From: Limnohabitans sp. 15K
Lineage (GTDB): Bacteria > Pseudomonadota > Gammaproteobacteria > Burkholderiales > Burkholderiaceae_C
Assembly (NCBI RefSeq): GCF_002778285.1
Contig: NZ_NESM01000001.1
Coordinates: 1,196,001 to 1,260,000, forward strand
Reading direction: 5' to 3'
DNA: 64,000 nt
The notes under the pieces were generated by a model, which searched no databases, was not told the DNA's origin, and saw only the letters and a program-made list of their open reading frames with translations. A program made the position numbers and the translations under genes. This document shows positions 30,716 to 39,949 of the stretch, one piece after another. Position 1 is the stretch's first letter; each line of letters opens with the position of its first letter.

Positions 30716-31366
30716 ATGCAACTCCACAGCCAACGCGGCGGTACTTTTCTGGGCTTCATCATCGGTTTGGTGCTGGGCTTGGGTGTGGCCCTGGCCGTGG
30801 CCGTTTATGTGACCAAGGTGCCCACACCGTTTTCCAACAAAAACCAGCCCCGCACGAACGACCAGGACGTTCAGGAAACCGAGAAGAACAAAGACTGGAA
30901 CCCCAACAGCGTGTTCCAACCCAAACCGCCCGCGGAGGTGCCAGCTGCCCCAACAGCCTCCACAACCGATTCAGGCAAAGAGAAAACCCCATCTGGGGAG
31001 GCAGGCAAAGCCTCTGCAGATGCTGCAAAGTCCGAACCGCGCCCAGCCGTTACAGCAGACCCCTTGGGTGACTTGGCCAAGTCCAAGTCAGGCCTTTCCA
31101 CACCAGCGGCCTCCGGCAATGCGGCCGACCCTTTTGACTACGTGATCCAGGTCGGTGCGTACCGAACCCTTGCAGATGCCGACGCCCAAAAAGCCAAGCT
31201 CGCCTTAATGGGCTTGGACGCGAAGGTTTCTGAGCGCGACCAGGCTGGCCGGACGGTATATCGCGTACGCTTGGGCCCGTTCACAGACAAAACCACCGCA
31301 GAACGCATCCGCACCCGCTTGGAAGGCAGTGGCCTCGAAAACACCTTGGTGCGCGTTCAACGCTGA
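30716..31366 (+). CDS. SPOR domain-containing membrane protein (FtsN/DedD-like)
   Basis: A bitopic inner-membrane protein of 216 residues. It has a short cytoplasmic head (MQLHSQRGG), one transmembrane helix (TFLGFIIGLVLGLGVALAVA, residues 10-29) and a disordered Lys/Pro/Ser/Ala-rich periplasmic linker. The C-terminal SPOR domain (about 138-216; YVIQVGAYRTLADADAQKAKL) binds glycan strands lacking stem peptides at the division septum. The position between argS and dsbA matches ftsN-like genes in many Burkholderiales. Whether it is the essential FtsN cannot be decided here. Confidence 0.9.
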   Translation: MQLHSQRGGTFLGFIIGLVLGLGVALAVAVYVTKVPTPFSNKNQPRTNDQDVQETEKNKDWNPNSVFQPKPPAEVPAAPTASTTDSGKEKTPSGEAGKASADAAKSEPRPAVTADPLGDLAKSKSGLSTPAASGNAADPFDYVIQVGAYRTLADADAQKAKLALMGLDAKVSERDQAGRTVYRVRLGPFTDKTTAERIRTRLEGSGLENTLVRVQR

Positions 31367-31396
31367 ACCCGTCGCCCTTATCTTTGGAGTACCGAC

Positions 31397-32053
31397 ATGA
31401 AACGCCGTTTGTTTTCCACCTTGGCCGTGACCGCCAGCGCTTGGTTGAGCGCCCCTTTGGCATGGGCTCAAGCCGCTATGTTCAAGTCCGGCAAGGACTT
31501 CCTGACCTTGGACCGCCCCGTGGCCACCGAGTCTGGTACCGGCAAAATAGAGCTGATCGAGTTTTTTTGGTACAGCTGCCCCCACTGCAACATGTTTGAG
31601 CCCAACTTTGCCCAATGGGTCAAAAATGCGCCCAAAGACGTGGTGGTGCGCCGCATGCCCGTCTCTTTCCGCGATGACTTTGCCCCGCAGCAGCGTTTGT
31701 TTTTCACGATTGAGGCGATGAACCTGATGGAAACGCTGCACCCCAAAGTGTTTGCCGCCATCCATGTGGAAAAGCTGATGCTCAACACCGACGCCAGCGT
31801 GCTGGCCTGGGCCGAAAAGCAAGGCGTGGACAAAACCAAGTTCAACGAGGTGTACAAGTCTTTTGGTGTGGCCAGCAAACTCAAGCGTGCCGTGCAGCTG
31901 CAAAACGACTTCAAGGTTGAAGGCGTGCCCTCTCTGGGCGTGGCTGGCCGCTATTACATCGATGGCAATTTGGCCGGCAACATGGACCGGGCGCTGAAAG
32001 TGGCCGAATCACTGATCGCTCAATCCCGGTCGGCGCCTCCCAAACAGAGCTGA
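31397..32053 (+). CDS. dsbA: thiol:disulfide interchange protein DsbA
   Basis: Periplasmic oxidase that introduces disulfide bonds into secreted proteins. The 218-residue precursor has a Sec signal peptide (cleavage after AWAQA near residue 26), the catalytic CPHC motif at Cys61-Cys64 and the cis-Pro loop VEGVPSLGV. A GGAG ribosome site precedes the ATG. Length and features are normal. It follows the SPOR gene by 30 bases and is followed by a strong terminator, so argS-SPOR-dsbA may be one unit. DsbB is not in the window. Confidence 0.93.
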   Translation: MKRRLFSTLAVTASAWLSAPLAWAQAAMFKSGKDFLTLDRPVATESGTGKIELIEFFWYSCPHCNMFEPNFAQWVKNAPKDVVVRRMPVSFRDDFAPQQRLFFTIEAMNLMETLHPKVFAAIHVEKLMLNTDASVLAWAEKQGVDKTKFNEVYKSFGVASKLKRAVQLQNDFKVEGVPSLGVAGRYYIDGNLAGNMDRALKVAESLIAQSRSAPPKQS

Positions 32054-32083
32054 GACCCGCTCCACGTTCACACATGGACAATA

Positions 32084-32116
32084 CCCGGCCAAATGCATGT
32101 TTGGCCGGGTTTTTTA
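32084..32116 (+). terminator. Rho-independent terminator after dsbA
   Basis: CCCGGCCAAA and TTTGGCCGGG form a perfect 10-base stem around TGCATG, followed by six T residues. It lies about 30 bases after the dsbA stop and separates dsbA from the lptA-lptB-rpoN block. Confidence 0.93.
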
Positions 32117-32192
32117 TGCGCCAACCGCGGGCACCAGGGCCGATCTGGCCGCGCTTGCCCCTACAATCCAAAGAAATTTATCAGCAAGATTC

Positions 32193-32831
32193 ATGCCCTC
32201 AATGAAAATACAGCTCGCCATCGGCCTCTTCGCCTCAGGGATGGGTTTGCTGGGCATGCCCGCTTGGGCCGAAAAAGCCGACCGCGACAAGCCGCTGCTG
32301 ATTGAAGCGGACGCCATGCGTCACGACGAGAACAAATTGTTGACCCACTTCACCGGCCAAGTGGTGGCCTACAAAGGCACGATGGTGCTGCGCGGTGCGC
32401 GCATGGAAGTGCAACAGGACAAAAATGGCCAGCAAATCGCGCAAATCTGGGCTGCGCCCAATGAACGCGTGTTCTTTCGCCAAAAGCGTGAAGGCGTCGA
32501 CGAGTTCACCGAGGGTGAAGGCGAAATGGCGATTTACGACAGCCAAGCCGACATGGTGACCCTGGTCCAGCGGGCCGAAGTGCGGATCTTGCGCGGCACG
32601 GTGTTGGCCGATCAAATCACAGGCCAAAAAATTGTCTTCAACAACACCACCGAAGTGATGACGGTCGACCGGCCCTCACCCGGCACCAAAGCCACCGACC
32701 CTCGGGATCAACGCGTGCGGGCCGTGCTCACCCCTCGTAAAACCACCCCGGTCACTGCGCCGCCAGCGACCAACTCGGCCCTTCCGGCTTTGCGGGTCAG
32801 CCCAGCAGCAACCGAAAGCAAAAAGCCATGA
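32193..32831 (+). CDS. lptA: lipopolysaccharide transport periplasmic protein LptA
   Basis: Forms the periplasmic bridge that carries LPS from the inner to the outer membrane. The 212-residue precursor has a signal peptide (cleavage after AWA near residue 27) and the OstA/LptA fold ([34 protein letters not shown]). The C-terminal tail is Pro/Ala/Thr-rich. Start could be 32193 or the in-frame ATG at 32202. The usual partner gene lptC is not upstream; dsbA is there instead. lptB overlaps its stop as ATGA. Confidence 0.92.
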   Translation: MPSMKIQLAIGLFASGMGLLGMPAWAEKADRDKPLLIEADAMRHDENKLLTHFTGQVVAYKGTMVLRGARMEVQQDKNGQQIAQIWAAPNERVFFRQKREGVDEFTEGEGEMAIYDSQADMVTLVQRAEVRILRGTVLADQITGQKIVFNNTTEVMTVDRPSPGTKATDPRDQRVRAVLTPRKTTPVTAPPATNSALPALRVSPAATESKKP

Positions 32832-33586
32832 GCGAGCCCGTCATCAGCAGCAGCTTGGTGGCGCACCACCTGAAAAAAGCCTATGGCAGCCGCAAGGTGG
32901 TGCACGATGTGTCGGTGAAGGTTGAAAAAGGCGAAGTGGTGGGCTTGCTCGGCCCCAACGGTGCGGGCAAAACCACCTCGTTTTACATGATCGTCGGCTT
33001 GGTGCGCGGCGACGGTGGGCAAATCATGATCGACGGCGAAGACGTCACCCGCATGCCCATCCACAAGCGCTCGCGCATGGGCTTGTCCTACCTGCCACAA
33101 GAGGCATCGATCTTTCGCAAGCTCACGGTGGCTCAAAACGTGCGCGCCATTTTGGAACTGCAAACCGATGCCAAGGGCGAGCCCTTGTCGTCCGCCGACA
33201 TCGAAAAACGCCTGGGCGAACTGCTGGCCGACTTGCGGGTCGACCACCTGCGCGATTCGTCCGCCGTGGCATTGTCGGGCGGTGAAAGGCGACGCGTGGA
33301 AATTGCCCGCGCCCTGGCCACCGACCCACGCTTTATTTTGCTGGACGAGCCCTTTGCCGGCATCGACCCGATTGCCGTCATCGAAATCCAACGCATCATC
33401 GCCTTCTTAAAGCAGCGCGGCATCGGCGTGCTGATCACCGACCACAACGTGCGCGAGACCTTGGGCATTTGTGACCACGCCTACATCATCAGCGAAGGGC
33501 GCGTGCTTGCCGAAGGCACGCCCGACGAGATCGTGTCGAATGCCGAGGTACGCAGGGTGTACCTGGGCGAACACTTCAGGATGTGA
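32828..33586 (+). CDS. lptB: LPS export ABC transporter ATP-binding protein LptB
   Basis: Cytoplasmic ATPase that powers LPS extraction by LptFG. The 252-residue protein has Walker [11 protein letters not shown], the LptB-type Q-loop [14 protein letters not shown], signature [12 protein letters not shown] and Walker [14 protein letters not shown]. The LptB-specific C-terminal end [13 protein letters not shown] closes it. The start overlaps lptA, and rpoN follows after 37 bases, the conserved proteobacterial order. Confidence 0.96.
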   Translation: MSEPVISSSLVAHHLKKAYGSRKVVHDVSVKVEKGEVVGLLGPNGAGKTTSFYMIVGLVRGDGGQIMIDGEDVTRMPIHKRSRMGLSYLPQEASIFRKLTVAQNVRAILELQTDAKGEPLSSADIEKRLGELLADLRVDHLRDSSAVALSGGERRRVEIARALATDPRFILLDEPFAGIDPIAVIEIQRIIAFLKQRGIGVLITDHNVRETLGICDHAYIISEGRVLAEGTPDEIVSNAEVRRVYLGEHFRM

Positions 33587-33623
33587 TGCACACGAGCCTT
33601 TTCCTTGACATGAAAGTGCAGCC

Positions 33624-35168
33624 ATGAAGCCCGGCCTGTCGCTTCGCATGTCCCAGCACCTGGCGCTCACGCCCCAGTTGCAACAATCCATTCGCCTGCT
33701 GCAACTGTCCACACTGGAGTTGTCGCAAGAGGTCGACCAGATGCTGGACGACAACCCGTTTTTGGAGCGCAGCGAAGAAGAGGCCGCCTCCGAGGCTTTT
33801 GGACTGGACCAAACCGACACCCCAATGAGCTTGGGCGACCGCGTGAGCGAAAGCGCCAGCACGTCGAGCAGCAGCAGCGATGACAGCGCCAGCGAAAGCA
33901 ACGATGAAGCCGTGACCGATGTGGCCGAGAGTTGGGACGGTGACGGCAGCGTGGACATGCGCCCCGACGACAGCGAATGGGGCGGCGATGCTGGACCCCG
34001 CCAGAACAACGGCGAAGAAACCGCCGACGCCATCGACCTGGCCCGCAGCAGAGGCTCATTGACCGACTTTTTGCACCGCCAAGCGCTGTCGCTGCGCCTG
34101 TCCGAAGTGGACAGTGCCGCCCTGCGCTTTTTGATTGAATCGCTCAACGACGACGGCTACCTGACCGACACATTGCCCGAGCTGGCAGCCAGCTTGGCGG
34201 GCAGCGACGATTACGAGCAGCTGGACGAGCTGGTGCACCGCTTCACTGTGGCGCTGGGTTTGCTGCAATCGCTCGAACCCGTGGGCGTGGGCGCTCGCGA
34301 TTTGGCCGAATGCCTGCGCATCCAGATCAAAGCCTGGCTCAAAGACGATCCGGAAGATGAAGTGGCCCAAGCCGCGCTGGCCGTTTGCGCCCAGCCCTTG
34401 GAAATGCTGGCCAAGCGCGATTACAAACGTTTGGCCGTGGCCTGCGGCCTGGACGAATCGGTGGTCAAAGCCGCCATCCCCTTCATCGCTCGGCTCGAAC
34501 CCAAGCCCGGCCGCCCCTTTGTGCAGGCCGAGCAAAACATCATCATCCCCGACGTGCTGGTTGTGAACACCAGCAAGATCGCCACGCCCAAGTTCCGCAT
34601 CCAGCTCAACCCGGACGTGATGCCCAAACTGCGTGTGCACGACATTTATGCCAACGCCCTGCGCGGCAGCAAAGGCTCATCGCACGCGGGTTTGCAGCAG
34701 CGCTTGCAAGAAGCGCGCTGGTTCATCAAGAACATACAGCAGCGCTTTGACACCATCTTGCGCGTGTCGACTGCCATCGTGGAGCGGCAAAAAAACTTCC
34801 TCACGCACGGCGAGTTGGCCATGCGCCCGCTGGTGCTGCGCGAGATCGCGGACGAGCTGGGCATGCACGAATCCACCATCAGCCGTGTGACCACGGCCAA
34901 GTACATGTCCACGCCACAAGGCACGTTTGAGCTGAAGTATTTCTTTGGCTCGGGCCTGGGCACCGACAGCGGCAGCGCGGCATCGAGCACCGCCGTGCGG
35001 GCGCTCATCAAGCAGTTTGTGGCCGCTGAAAAACCCGCCAAACCGCTGTCGGACAACCAGATTTCCGAGATGCTGAAAGAGCAAGGCATCGACTGCGCAC
35101 GTCGCACGGTGGCCAAGTACCGCGAAGCCCTGAAGATCGCCCCTGCGAACCTGCGCAAAACCCTGTGA
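33624..35168 (+). CDS. rpoN: RNA polymerase sigma-54 factor
   Basis: Alternative sigma factor recognising -24/-12 promoters and requiring enhancer-binding ATPases. The 514-residue protein has the Gln/Leu-rich region I (LTPQLQQSIRLLQLSTLEL). Region II is a long acidic Ser/Asp/Glu-rich linker (about residues 60-135). Region III holds the core-binding and HTH parts (HESTISRVTTAKYMSTPQG) and, near residue 491, the RpoN box ARRTVAKYRE. Region II is longer than in enteric RpoN but such extensions are common. The usual hpf and ptsN genes do not follow; an RNA methyltransferase gene does. Confidence 0.96.
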   Translation: MKPGLSLRMSQHLALTPQLQQSIRLLQLSTLELSQEVDQMLDDNPFLERSEEEAASEAFGLDQTDTPMSLGDRVSESASTSSSSSDDSASESNDEAVTDVAESWDGDGSVDMRPDDSEWGGDAGPRQNNGEETADAIDLARSRGSLTDFLHRQALSLRLSEVDSAALRFLIESLNDDGYLTDTLPELAASLAGSDDYEQLDELVHRFTVALGLLQSLEPVGVGARDLAECLRIQIKAWLKDDPEDEVAQAALAVCAQPLEMLAKRDYKRLAVACGLDESVVKAAIPFIARLEPKPGRPFVQAEQNIIIPDVLVVNTSKIATPKFRIQLNPDVMPKLRVHDIYANALRGSKGSSHAGLQQRLQEARWFIKNIQQRFDTILRVSTAIVERQKNFLTHGELAMRPLVLREIADELGMHESTISRVTTAKYMSTPQGTFELKYFFGSGLGTDSGSAASSTAVRALIKQFVAAEKPAKPLSDNQISEMLKEQGIDCARRTVAKYREALKIAPANLRKTL

Positions 35169-35178
35169 AAGTATTTGA

Positions 35179-36489
35179 GTGAATTCATTGAACCTGTTCA
35201 TGCCTTGCGCCGCTGGCGTTGAGGGCTTTTTGGCCGACGAAGTCCACGCCATCACGGGCCTGACAGGCCACGACCTGATGACCGGGCGCGGTGGCGTGAT
35301 GGCACGCGCTTCGTGGCGCGATGCGATGCGCATCAACCTGCACAGCCGCTTGACGCAGCGCGTTCTGGTGCAGCTGTCGGTCACCGATTACCGCAACGAA
35401 AACGACTTGTACAACGCCGCCAGCGAAGTGGCCTGGGAAATCTGGTTCACCCCCAAGCAAACCTTCAAGATCGACATCACGGCGCAGCACAGCCCACTGA
35501 CCAGCCTGAACTTTGCGGCGCTCAAAATCAAAGACGCGGTGGCTGATCGCTTTCGCGCCAAACGCGGCGAGCGCCCCAGCGTGGACACCACCTGGCCCGA
35601 CGTGCGCATCTATGCGCACCTGACGCCCGAAACGGCCACGCTCTACATCGACACCTCGGGCGAGCCGCTGTTCAAGCGCGGCTGGCGCACCGACAAGGGC
35701 GACGCGCCGTTGAAGGAAACCCTGGCCGCCGCCATGATTGCGGCCAGCGGCTGGGACGCCACTGTGCCCTTGTACGACCCCTGCTGCGGCAGCGGCACGA
35801 TCCCGATCGAAGCGGCGCAAATCGCCTGTGGCATCGCACCAGGTTTGCAACGTCGCTTTGGTTTCGAAAAACTACTGCCCTTCCAGAACCACGTCTGGCA
35901 AGGACTGATCGAAGAAGCCCGAGACCTGGAGCACGAACCCACCGCGCCCGTCTTTGGTAGCGATGTGGCCTTCCGCATGGTCGACTTTTCGGAGCGCAAT
36001 GCCGAGCGTGCTGGCGTGTCCGGCGTGATCGAGTTCCGAGGTGGTGATGCGCTGCAACGCATGCCGCCCAGCGAGACACCCGGCGTGATGCTGCTCAACC
36101 CGCCTTATGGCGAACGCATCGCCGCAGCGGGTGTGGCCGGGCGCGGGCGCGACAACTTCCAGCCGGGAGCCTTGGCTAACGCACGAGCCTCCGAGCAGAG
36201 CCACCACCGCGAAACCGCCCAAACCCAAGACGGCGACGACAGCGTCGACTTCTTTGCCCAACTGGCCAGCCACTGGAAGAAAAACTACAGCGGCTGGAGC
36301 GCTTGGATGCTCACGCCAGACCTGAAGCTGCCCAGCAAGATGCGCTTGAAAGAGTCGCGCCGCGTGCCCATGTGGAACGGCCCCATCGAATGCCGTCTGT
36401 TCCGCTTTGACATGGTCAAAGGCAGCTTGAAGCGCAATGCCACCCCCACTGCCGACACACCGGGGGCTGACGAAACGCCTGCGTCATGA
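35179..36489 (+). CDS. THUMP-domain class I methyltransferase (RlmL-type 23S rRNA m2G)
   Basis: Predicted to methylate a guanine N2 in 23S rRNA. The 436-residue protein starts at GTG 35179 (reading NSLNLFMPCAAGVEGFL). It has a ferredoxin-like plus THUMP RNA-binding region (about 1-160), then the UPF0020 methyltransferase with the AdoMet site DPCCGSGTIPIEAA and the catalytic NPPYGER. It corresponds to the N-terminal half of E. coli RlmKL; the RlmK half is absent. An inserted low-complexity segment near 315-345 (GRGRDNFQPG, SEQSHHRETAQTQ) is unusual. It overlaps the PIN gene by four bases. Confidence 0.9.
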   Translation: MNSLNLFMPCAAGVEGFLADEVHAITGLTGHDLMTGRGGVMARASWRDAMRINLHSRLTQRVLVQLSVTDYRNENDLYNAASEVAWEIWFTPKQTFKIDITAQHSPLTSLNFAALKIKDAVADRFRAKRGERPSVDTTWPDVRIYAHLTPETATLYIDTSGEPLFKRGWRTDKGDAPLKETLAAAMIAASGWDATVPLYDPCCGSGTIPIEAAQIACGIAPGLQRRFGFEKLLPFQNHVWQGLIEEARDLEHEPTAPVFGSDVAFRMVDFSERNAERAGVSGVIEFRGGDALQRMPPSETPGVMLLNPPYGERIAAAGVAGRGRDNFQPGALANARASEQSHHRETAQTQDGDDSVDFFAQLASHWKKNYSGWSAWMLTPDLKLPSKMRLKESRRVPMWNGPIECRLFRFDMVKGSLKRNATPTADTPGADETPAS

Positions 36490-36944
36490 GCGCAGCCGCA
36501 GATGCGCAAGCCCCGGTGCGCCGCGTGCTGGACACCAACATCGTGCTCGACCTGTGGGTGTTTGACGAACCCAAGGCCGAAGCCCTGCGCACCAGCGTAG
36601 AGAGCGGCAGCACACAGTGGCTGGCCACCGCCGCCATGCGCGAAGAGCTGGTCCGTGTGCTGGCCTACCCGCAAATCGTCAAACGCCTGACGCACCGCGA
36701 GCTGCCCGCCAACGCCGTACTGGGCCACTTTGATCAGTACGCACAGCTGCAGCCCGACGCGCCCAAAGCGCCCTACGCCTGCAAAGACGCAGACGACCAA
36801 AAATTCATCGACCTGGCAGTAGCCCACACCGCAGTCTTGCACAGCAAAGACGGACAAGTGCTTTGCATGAAAAAACGCTTAGAGCGCTGCGGCGTGGCGA
36901 TGAACCCCACCATTTCCTCGATGGTCGCAATGAATGCGGCCTGA
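36486..36944 (+). CDS. PIN-domain protein, putative toxin type
   Basis: A 152-residue PIN-fold protein of the group annotated as putative toxin component (TIGR00305-like). It has the first acidic site LDTNIVLDLW, the mid Glu in MREELVRVLAYPQI and the late acidic cluster CKDADDQKFIDLA, so the Mg-dependent RNase site looks complete. No antitoxin gene is adjacent: it overlaps the RNA methyltransferase upstream and a YecA-type gene follows 17 bases later. It may be a housekeeping RNase rather than a toxin. Confidence 0.83.
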   Translation: MSAAADAQAPVRRVLDTNIVLDLWVFDEPKAEALRTSVESGSTQWLATAAMREELVRVLAYPQIVKRLTHRELPANAVLGHFDQYAQLQPDAPKAPYACKDADDQKFIDLAVAHTAVLHSKDGQVLCMKKRLERCGVAMNPTISSMVAMNAA

Positions 36945-36961
36945 TTTTTAATAAGAACACC

Positions 36962-37738
36962 ATGAACACCACTGCTGGCTTGGAAGCCGAAGACTTTGAC
37001 ACCTTGGACAACATCCTGGACGACCTGCGCGAGCGCTTTGAAGAGACGCCGCAGTGGGAGTTTTGTGAGGGCTTCATGGCGGCGCTGGTTTGCTGCCGCC
37101 GCGCCATCCCCGACAGCGAGTGGCTGCCGATGCTGCTGGGCATTGACCCGGACGAGGCCGAAGGTGGCAGCTTTGCCGACGACGCCCAGCGCCAGCAGTT
37201 CATGGCCTTGTGGCAGCGCCGTTTTGATGAAATCAAGCTCGCGCTCGACACCCCCGTGGAAGCGCTGGACGACGACAAGGCCTATGCGCCTGAAGTGATG
37301 GATGTGCGCGGCGCGATTGGGTCATTGCCGCCCGAAGAGCGCGAAGAAATAGAGGACAGCGAGATCCCGTCGTTTGCACAGGTGTGGGCGCTGGGCTTCA
37401 TGTTCGCCGTGGAAAACTGGCCTGACGAATGGGCCACCCCGAAAGACAAGGACGCGGCCAAGTGGTACGACTTGTCGCTCGAAGCGGTCGTTGCCTTGAC
37501 CGAAGACGACACCGATGTGCCCACCTTGTCTGCATTGTCAGAAGACGGCCCGCCGAGCGTGAGCGAAAACCGTTTGAACGCTTATGGCGAAGCGTTGTGG
37601 GCCATTTATGACTTGCGCGAGATCTGGCGCAACATCGGCCCTCGCGTAGCGCAAGTGATCAAAGAAGCCACACCGGGACGCAACGACGCATGCTCATGCG
37701 GCAGCGGTAAGAAGTACAAAAAGTGCTGCGGGGCTTGA
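36962..37738 (+). CDS. UPF0149/YecA family protein with SEC-C zinc motif
   Basis: A 258-residue acidic protein. The N-terminal UPF0149 domain (about 5-195) has FEETPQWEFCEGFMAALVCCRR split by its typical helices and a GFMFAVENWPDEW segment. The last 20 residues carry a SEC-C motif, CSCGSGKKYKKCC, which binds zinc in SecA and YecA and can contact SecB or ribosomes. The longer open frame from 36863 overlaps the PIN gene, so I used ATG 36962. Its exact role is unknown. REP-like repeats begin 26 bases after its stop. Confidence 0.87.
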   Translation: MNTTAGLEAEDFDTLDNILDDLRERFEETPQWEFCEGFMAALVCCRRAIPDSEWLPMLLGIDPDEAEGGSFADDAQRQQFMALWQRRFDEIKLALDTPVEALDDDKAYAPEVMDVRGAIGSLPPEEREEIEDSEIPSFAQVWALGFMFAVENWPDEWATPKDKDAAKWYDLSLEAVVALTEDDTDVPTLSALSEDGPPSVSENRLNAYGEALWAIYDLREIWRNIGPRVAQVIKEATPGRNDACSCGSGKKYKKCCGA

Positions 37739-37763
37739 GCGCTTAGCTCTTCACCCGTATCCC

Positions 37764-37870
37764 CTTTTCGCGGCGAGGGCGCCGCTCCCACAGAATTTGT
37801 AGGAGCCCCGCCCTCGGGGCGATGAGTGGTCTGCAAGCGTTTTCGCGACGGGGGCGTAGCTCCTACAAAA
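37764..37870. repeat. REP-like palindromic repeat cluster A (three units)
   Basis: Three copies of a GC-rich imperfect palindrome: 37764-37797 (TTCGCGGCGAGGGCGCCGCT then CCCACA), 37799-37827 (TGTAGGAGCCCCGCCCTCGG) and 37839-37870 (TTCGCGACGGGGGCGTAGCT then CCTACA). Orientations are inverted, direct, inverted. It fills the space between the convergent YecA-type and dehalogenase-like genes, and the stop codon of the latter abuts the last unit. Related clusters lie near 43.5 and 58.6 kb. Confidence 0.85.
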
Positions 37871-38854
37871 TCAAACCATACACTGAGCCAGCGCGTCGCT
37901 GGTGGCTTCGGGCAGTTCTTCGGGAATGAAGTGGCCAGAGGCCATGACCTGCCCCGCAACATGGCCAGCGCACTGCGCTTGCCACAACTCAACCGGCTTG
38001 AACATGCGGTTGACCACGCCTCGGCTGCCCCACAAAACCAGCGTATCGCAAGCGATTTTGTCGCCGCGTTCTCGGCCTTCGCGGTCGTGCTGCAGGTCGA
38101 TGCCCGCACTGGCGCGGTAGTCTTCCGCCGCACTGTGGATCGCAGCGGGCCAGCCCTTGTCGTTGAGCGCGGGGTTGCAAAAGGCACGCTCGTATTCGGC
38201 CAAGGCCTCAGGCTCGATGTAGCCTAGGCTTTGGCTGCCCCAGCCGCCCAGCTTGGCGTGCAGGTAGGCTTGAGGGTTGCCGCCGATCATCAACTCGGGC
38301 AGTGGTGCAGGCTGCGTCAGGTGGAACCAGTGGTAGTAGGCCTGCGCAAACGCAAAGTACGGATCAGCCACCGGGCCGGAGACCTCCGGGGTTTTGCCCG
38401 GCACTGTCCCCCAGTGACCGCTGTACATGTCGAAGGTGGGCGCAATGTCGATGACGCACAACTTCTTGACGCGCTGGGCATGGTCCAACGCCAGCCGATG
38501 CGCCACGCGCCCACCACGGTCGTGCCCACACAAAAAGAAGTCGCCCACGCCCAAGGCATCGAGCAAACCGACCACCTCTTGCGCCATGGCGCGTTTGCTG
38601 TAGTGCGCGTGCTCGGTATCACCCACGGCATGCGACGAATCGCCGTAACCCCGCAGGTCGGGCATGACCAGGCGGTAACGGCCGCGCAGGTTTTGCGCGA
38701 CGCGGTGCCACATGACATGGGTTTGTGGAAAGCCGTGGAGCAGCACCATCACCGGCAAGTGCGCTTGCGCAGCCCAATGGGCCGATTGCCGAAAGCAGAC
38801 GGGCAAGCCCGCCACCGTGAGCGTTTGCTGCTCGAAGCCTTCAAACCAGGCCAT
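37871..38854 (-). CDS. alpha/beta hydrolase, haloacetate (fluoroacetate) dehalogenase-like
   Basis: A 327-residue hydrolase whose nucleophile position is Asp, not Ser: GHDRGGR with Asp112, Arg113 and Arg116. It also has the paired His175-Trp176, Tyr246 in EDYRA and the base His308 in SGHF. From memory of the characterised fluoroacetate dehalogenase of Rhodopseudomonas palustris, these match its nucleophile, carboxylate-binding and halide-pocket residues. HGFPQ and PDLRGYGDS complete the fold. Relative to that enzyme there is an insertion before the HW pair (about residues 145-165). ATG 38854 overlaps the stop of the receptor gene as TGATG. Epoxide hydrolase activity is the main alternative. 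Confidence 0.83.
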   Translation of the reverse strand: MAWFEGFEQQTLTVAGLPVCFRQSAHWAAQAHLPVMVLLHGFPQTHVMWHRVAQNLRGRYRLVMPDLRGYGDSSHAVGDTEHAHYSKRAMAQEVVGLLDALGVGDFFLCGHDRGGRVAHRLALDHAQRVKKLCVIDIAPTFDMYSGHWGTVPGKTPEVSGPVADPYFAFAQAYYHWFHLTQPAPLPELMIGGNPQAYLHAKLGGWGSQSLGYIEPEALAEYERAFCNPALNDKGWPAAIHSAAEDYRASAGIDLQHDREGRERGDKIACDTLVLWGSRGVVNRMFKPVELWQAQCAGHVAGQVMASGHFIPEELPEATSDALAQCMV

Positions 38855-39864
38855 CAGTCGACCTTGGCACCCGAAGCCTTGACGACCTCGGCCCATTTTT
38901 TGTGCTCGGACTCAATCAGCGCTGCGAATTGCGCGGGCGTGTTGCCACTGGGGATCGCGCCCAAGGTGGCCAAACGCTCTTTCATGGCAGGCGTGGCCAA
39001 TGACTTGGCGACCTCTTGCTGAATGCGGCTGACCACATCGGCGGGTGTGCCGGCAGGTGCCAACAAACCAAACCAGCTGCTGGCCTCAAAGCCCTTGAGC
39101 CCTGCGGCCTCTTCCACGGTGGGCAAGTCAGGCAAAGCGGCCGAGCGCTGGGCGCTGGTCACAGCCAGGGCTTTGAGTTTGCCCGCCTTGATGAGTTGCA
39201 TCGCCGAGGGCAAGTTGTCGAACATCACGTCCATGCTGCCGCCCGCCAAATCCAGCAAGGCTGGGCCGGAGCCACGGTAAGGGATGTGCGCCATGAAGGT
39301 GCCAGTTTGCGACTTGAACAACTCACCCGCCAAGTGGATGGAAGTGCCATTGCCGCTGGAGGCCATGTTCAGTTTGCCGGGGTTGGCACGGGCGTATTTG
39401 ATGAAGTCGTTGACGGTGTTGATCTTGTTGGCCGCTGCCTTTTCGGTGTTGACCACCATGACATTGGGCACGCCTGCGACCAAGGTGATGGGCGCAAAGT
39501 CTTTGAAAGGGTCATAAGGCAGCTTGGCGTACAGGGCGCGGTTGATGCCGTGTGTGCCCACGGTGCCCATGAGCAGAGTGTAGCCATCGCCCGCCGACTT
39601 GGCCACTTGTTCGGCCCCCAGGTTGCCGCCAGCACCGCCTTTGTTTTCGACCACGAATTGTTGACCAAATGCTTTGCTCAATTCGGGCGCAATGGCACGG
39701 GCCAGGATGTCTGTGGTGCCACCAGGCGTGAAAGGCACCACGATTTTGACGGGCTTGTTGGGCCAGGCGGTTTGCGCCCAAGCCACAGACGTGGTCGACA
39801 GCAAGATAGCAGCCGCGATGCCCAGAACCGGGCGGCGAGTGAAATGGCGTGACAGTTGGACCAT
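38854..39864 (-). CDS. Bug-family (TctC) tripartite tricarboxylate transporter receptor
   Basis: Periplasmic solute receptor of 336 residues with a signal peptide ([20 protein letters not shown], cleaved after AWA/Q near 31). Bug-family hallmarks follow: [32 protein letters not shown] and [13 protein letters not shown]. An AAGGAG site 7 bases before ATG 39864 decides the start. No TctA or TctB membrane gene is nearby, so it is an orphan receptor, as is usual in Burkholderiales. Family members bind small carboxylates, including nicotinate-like compounds. Its place inside a catabolic operon suggests it delivers that operon's substrate, which is inference. Confidence 0.9.
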   Translation of the reverse strand: MVQLSRHFTRRPVLGIAAAILLSTTSVAWAQTAWPNKPVKIVVPFTPGGTTDILARAIAPELSKAFGQQFVVENKGGAGGNLGAEQVAKSAGDGYTLLMGTVGTHGINRALYAKLPYDPFKDFAPITLVAGVPNVMVVNTEKAAANKINTVNDFIKYARANPGKLNMASSGNGTSIHLAGELFKSQTGTFMAHIPYRGSGPALLDLAGGSMDVMFDNLPSAMQLIKAGKLKALAVTSAQRSAALPDLPTVEEAAGLKGFEASSWFGLLAPAGTPADVVSRIQQEVAKSLATPAMKERLATLGAIPSGNTPAQFAALIESEHKKWAEVVKASGAKVD

Positions 39865-39949
39865 GCGTATCTCCTTGTTTTGATGCATCAGTTGATGATG
39901 CCACGCAGGCCGAAAAATCCTGTCGCAGACGCGAAGAAAACGGCTGGAT

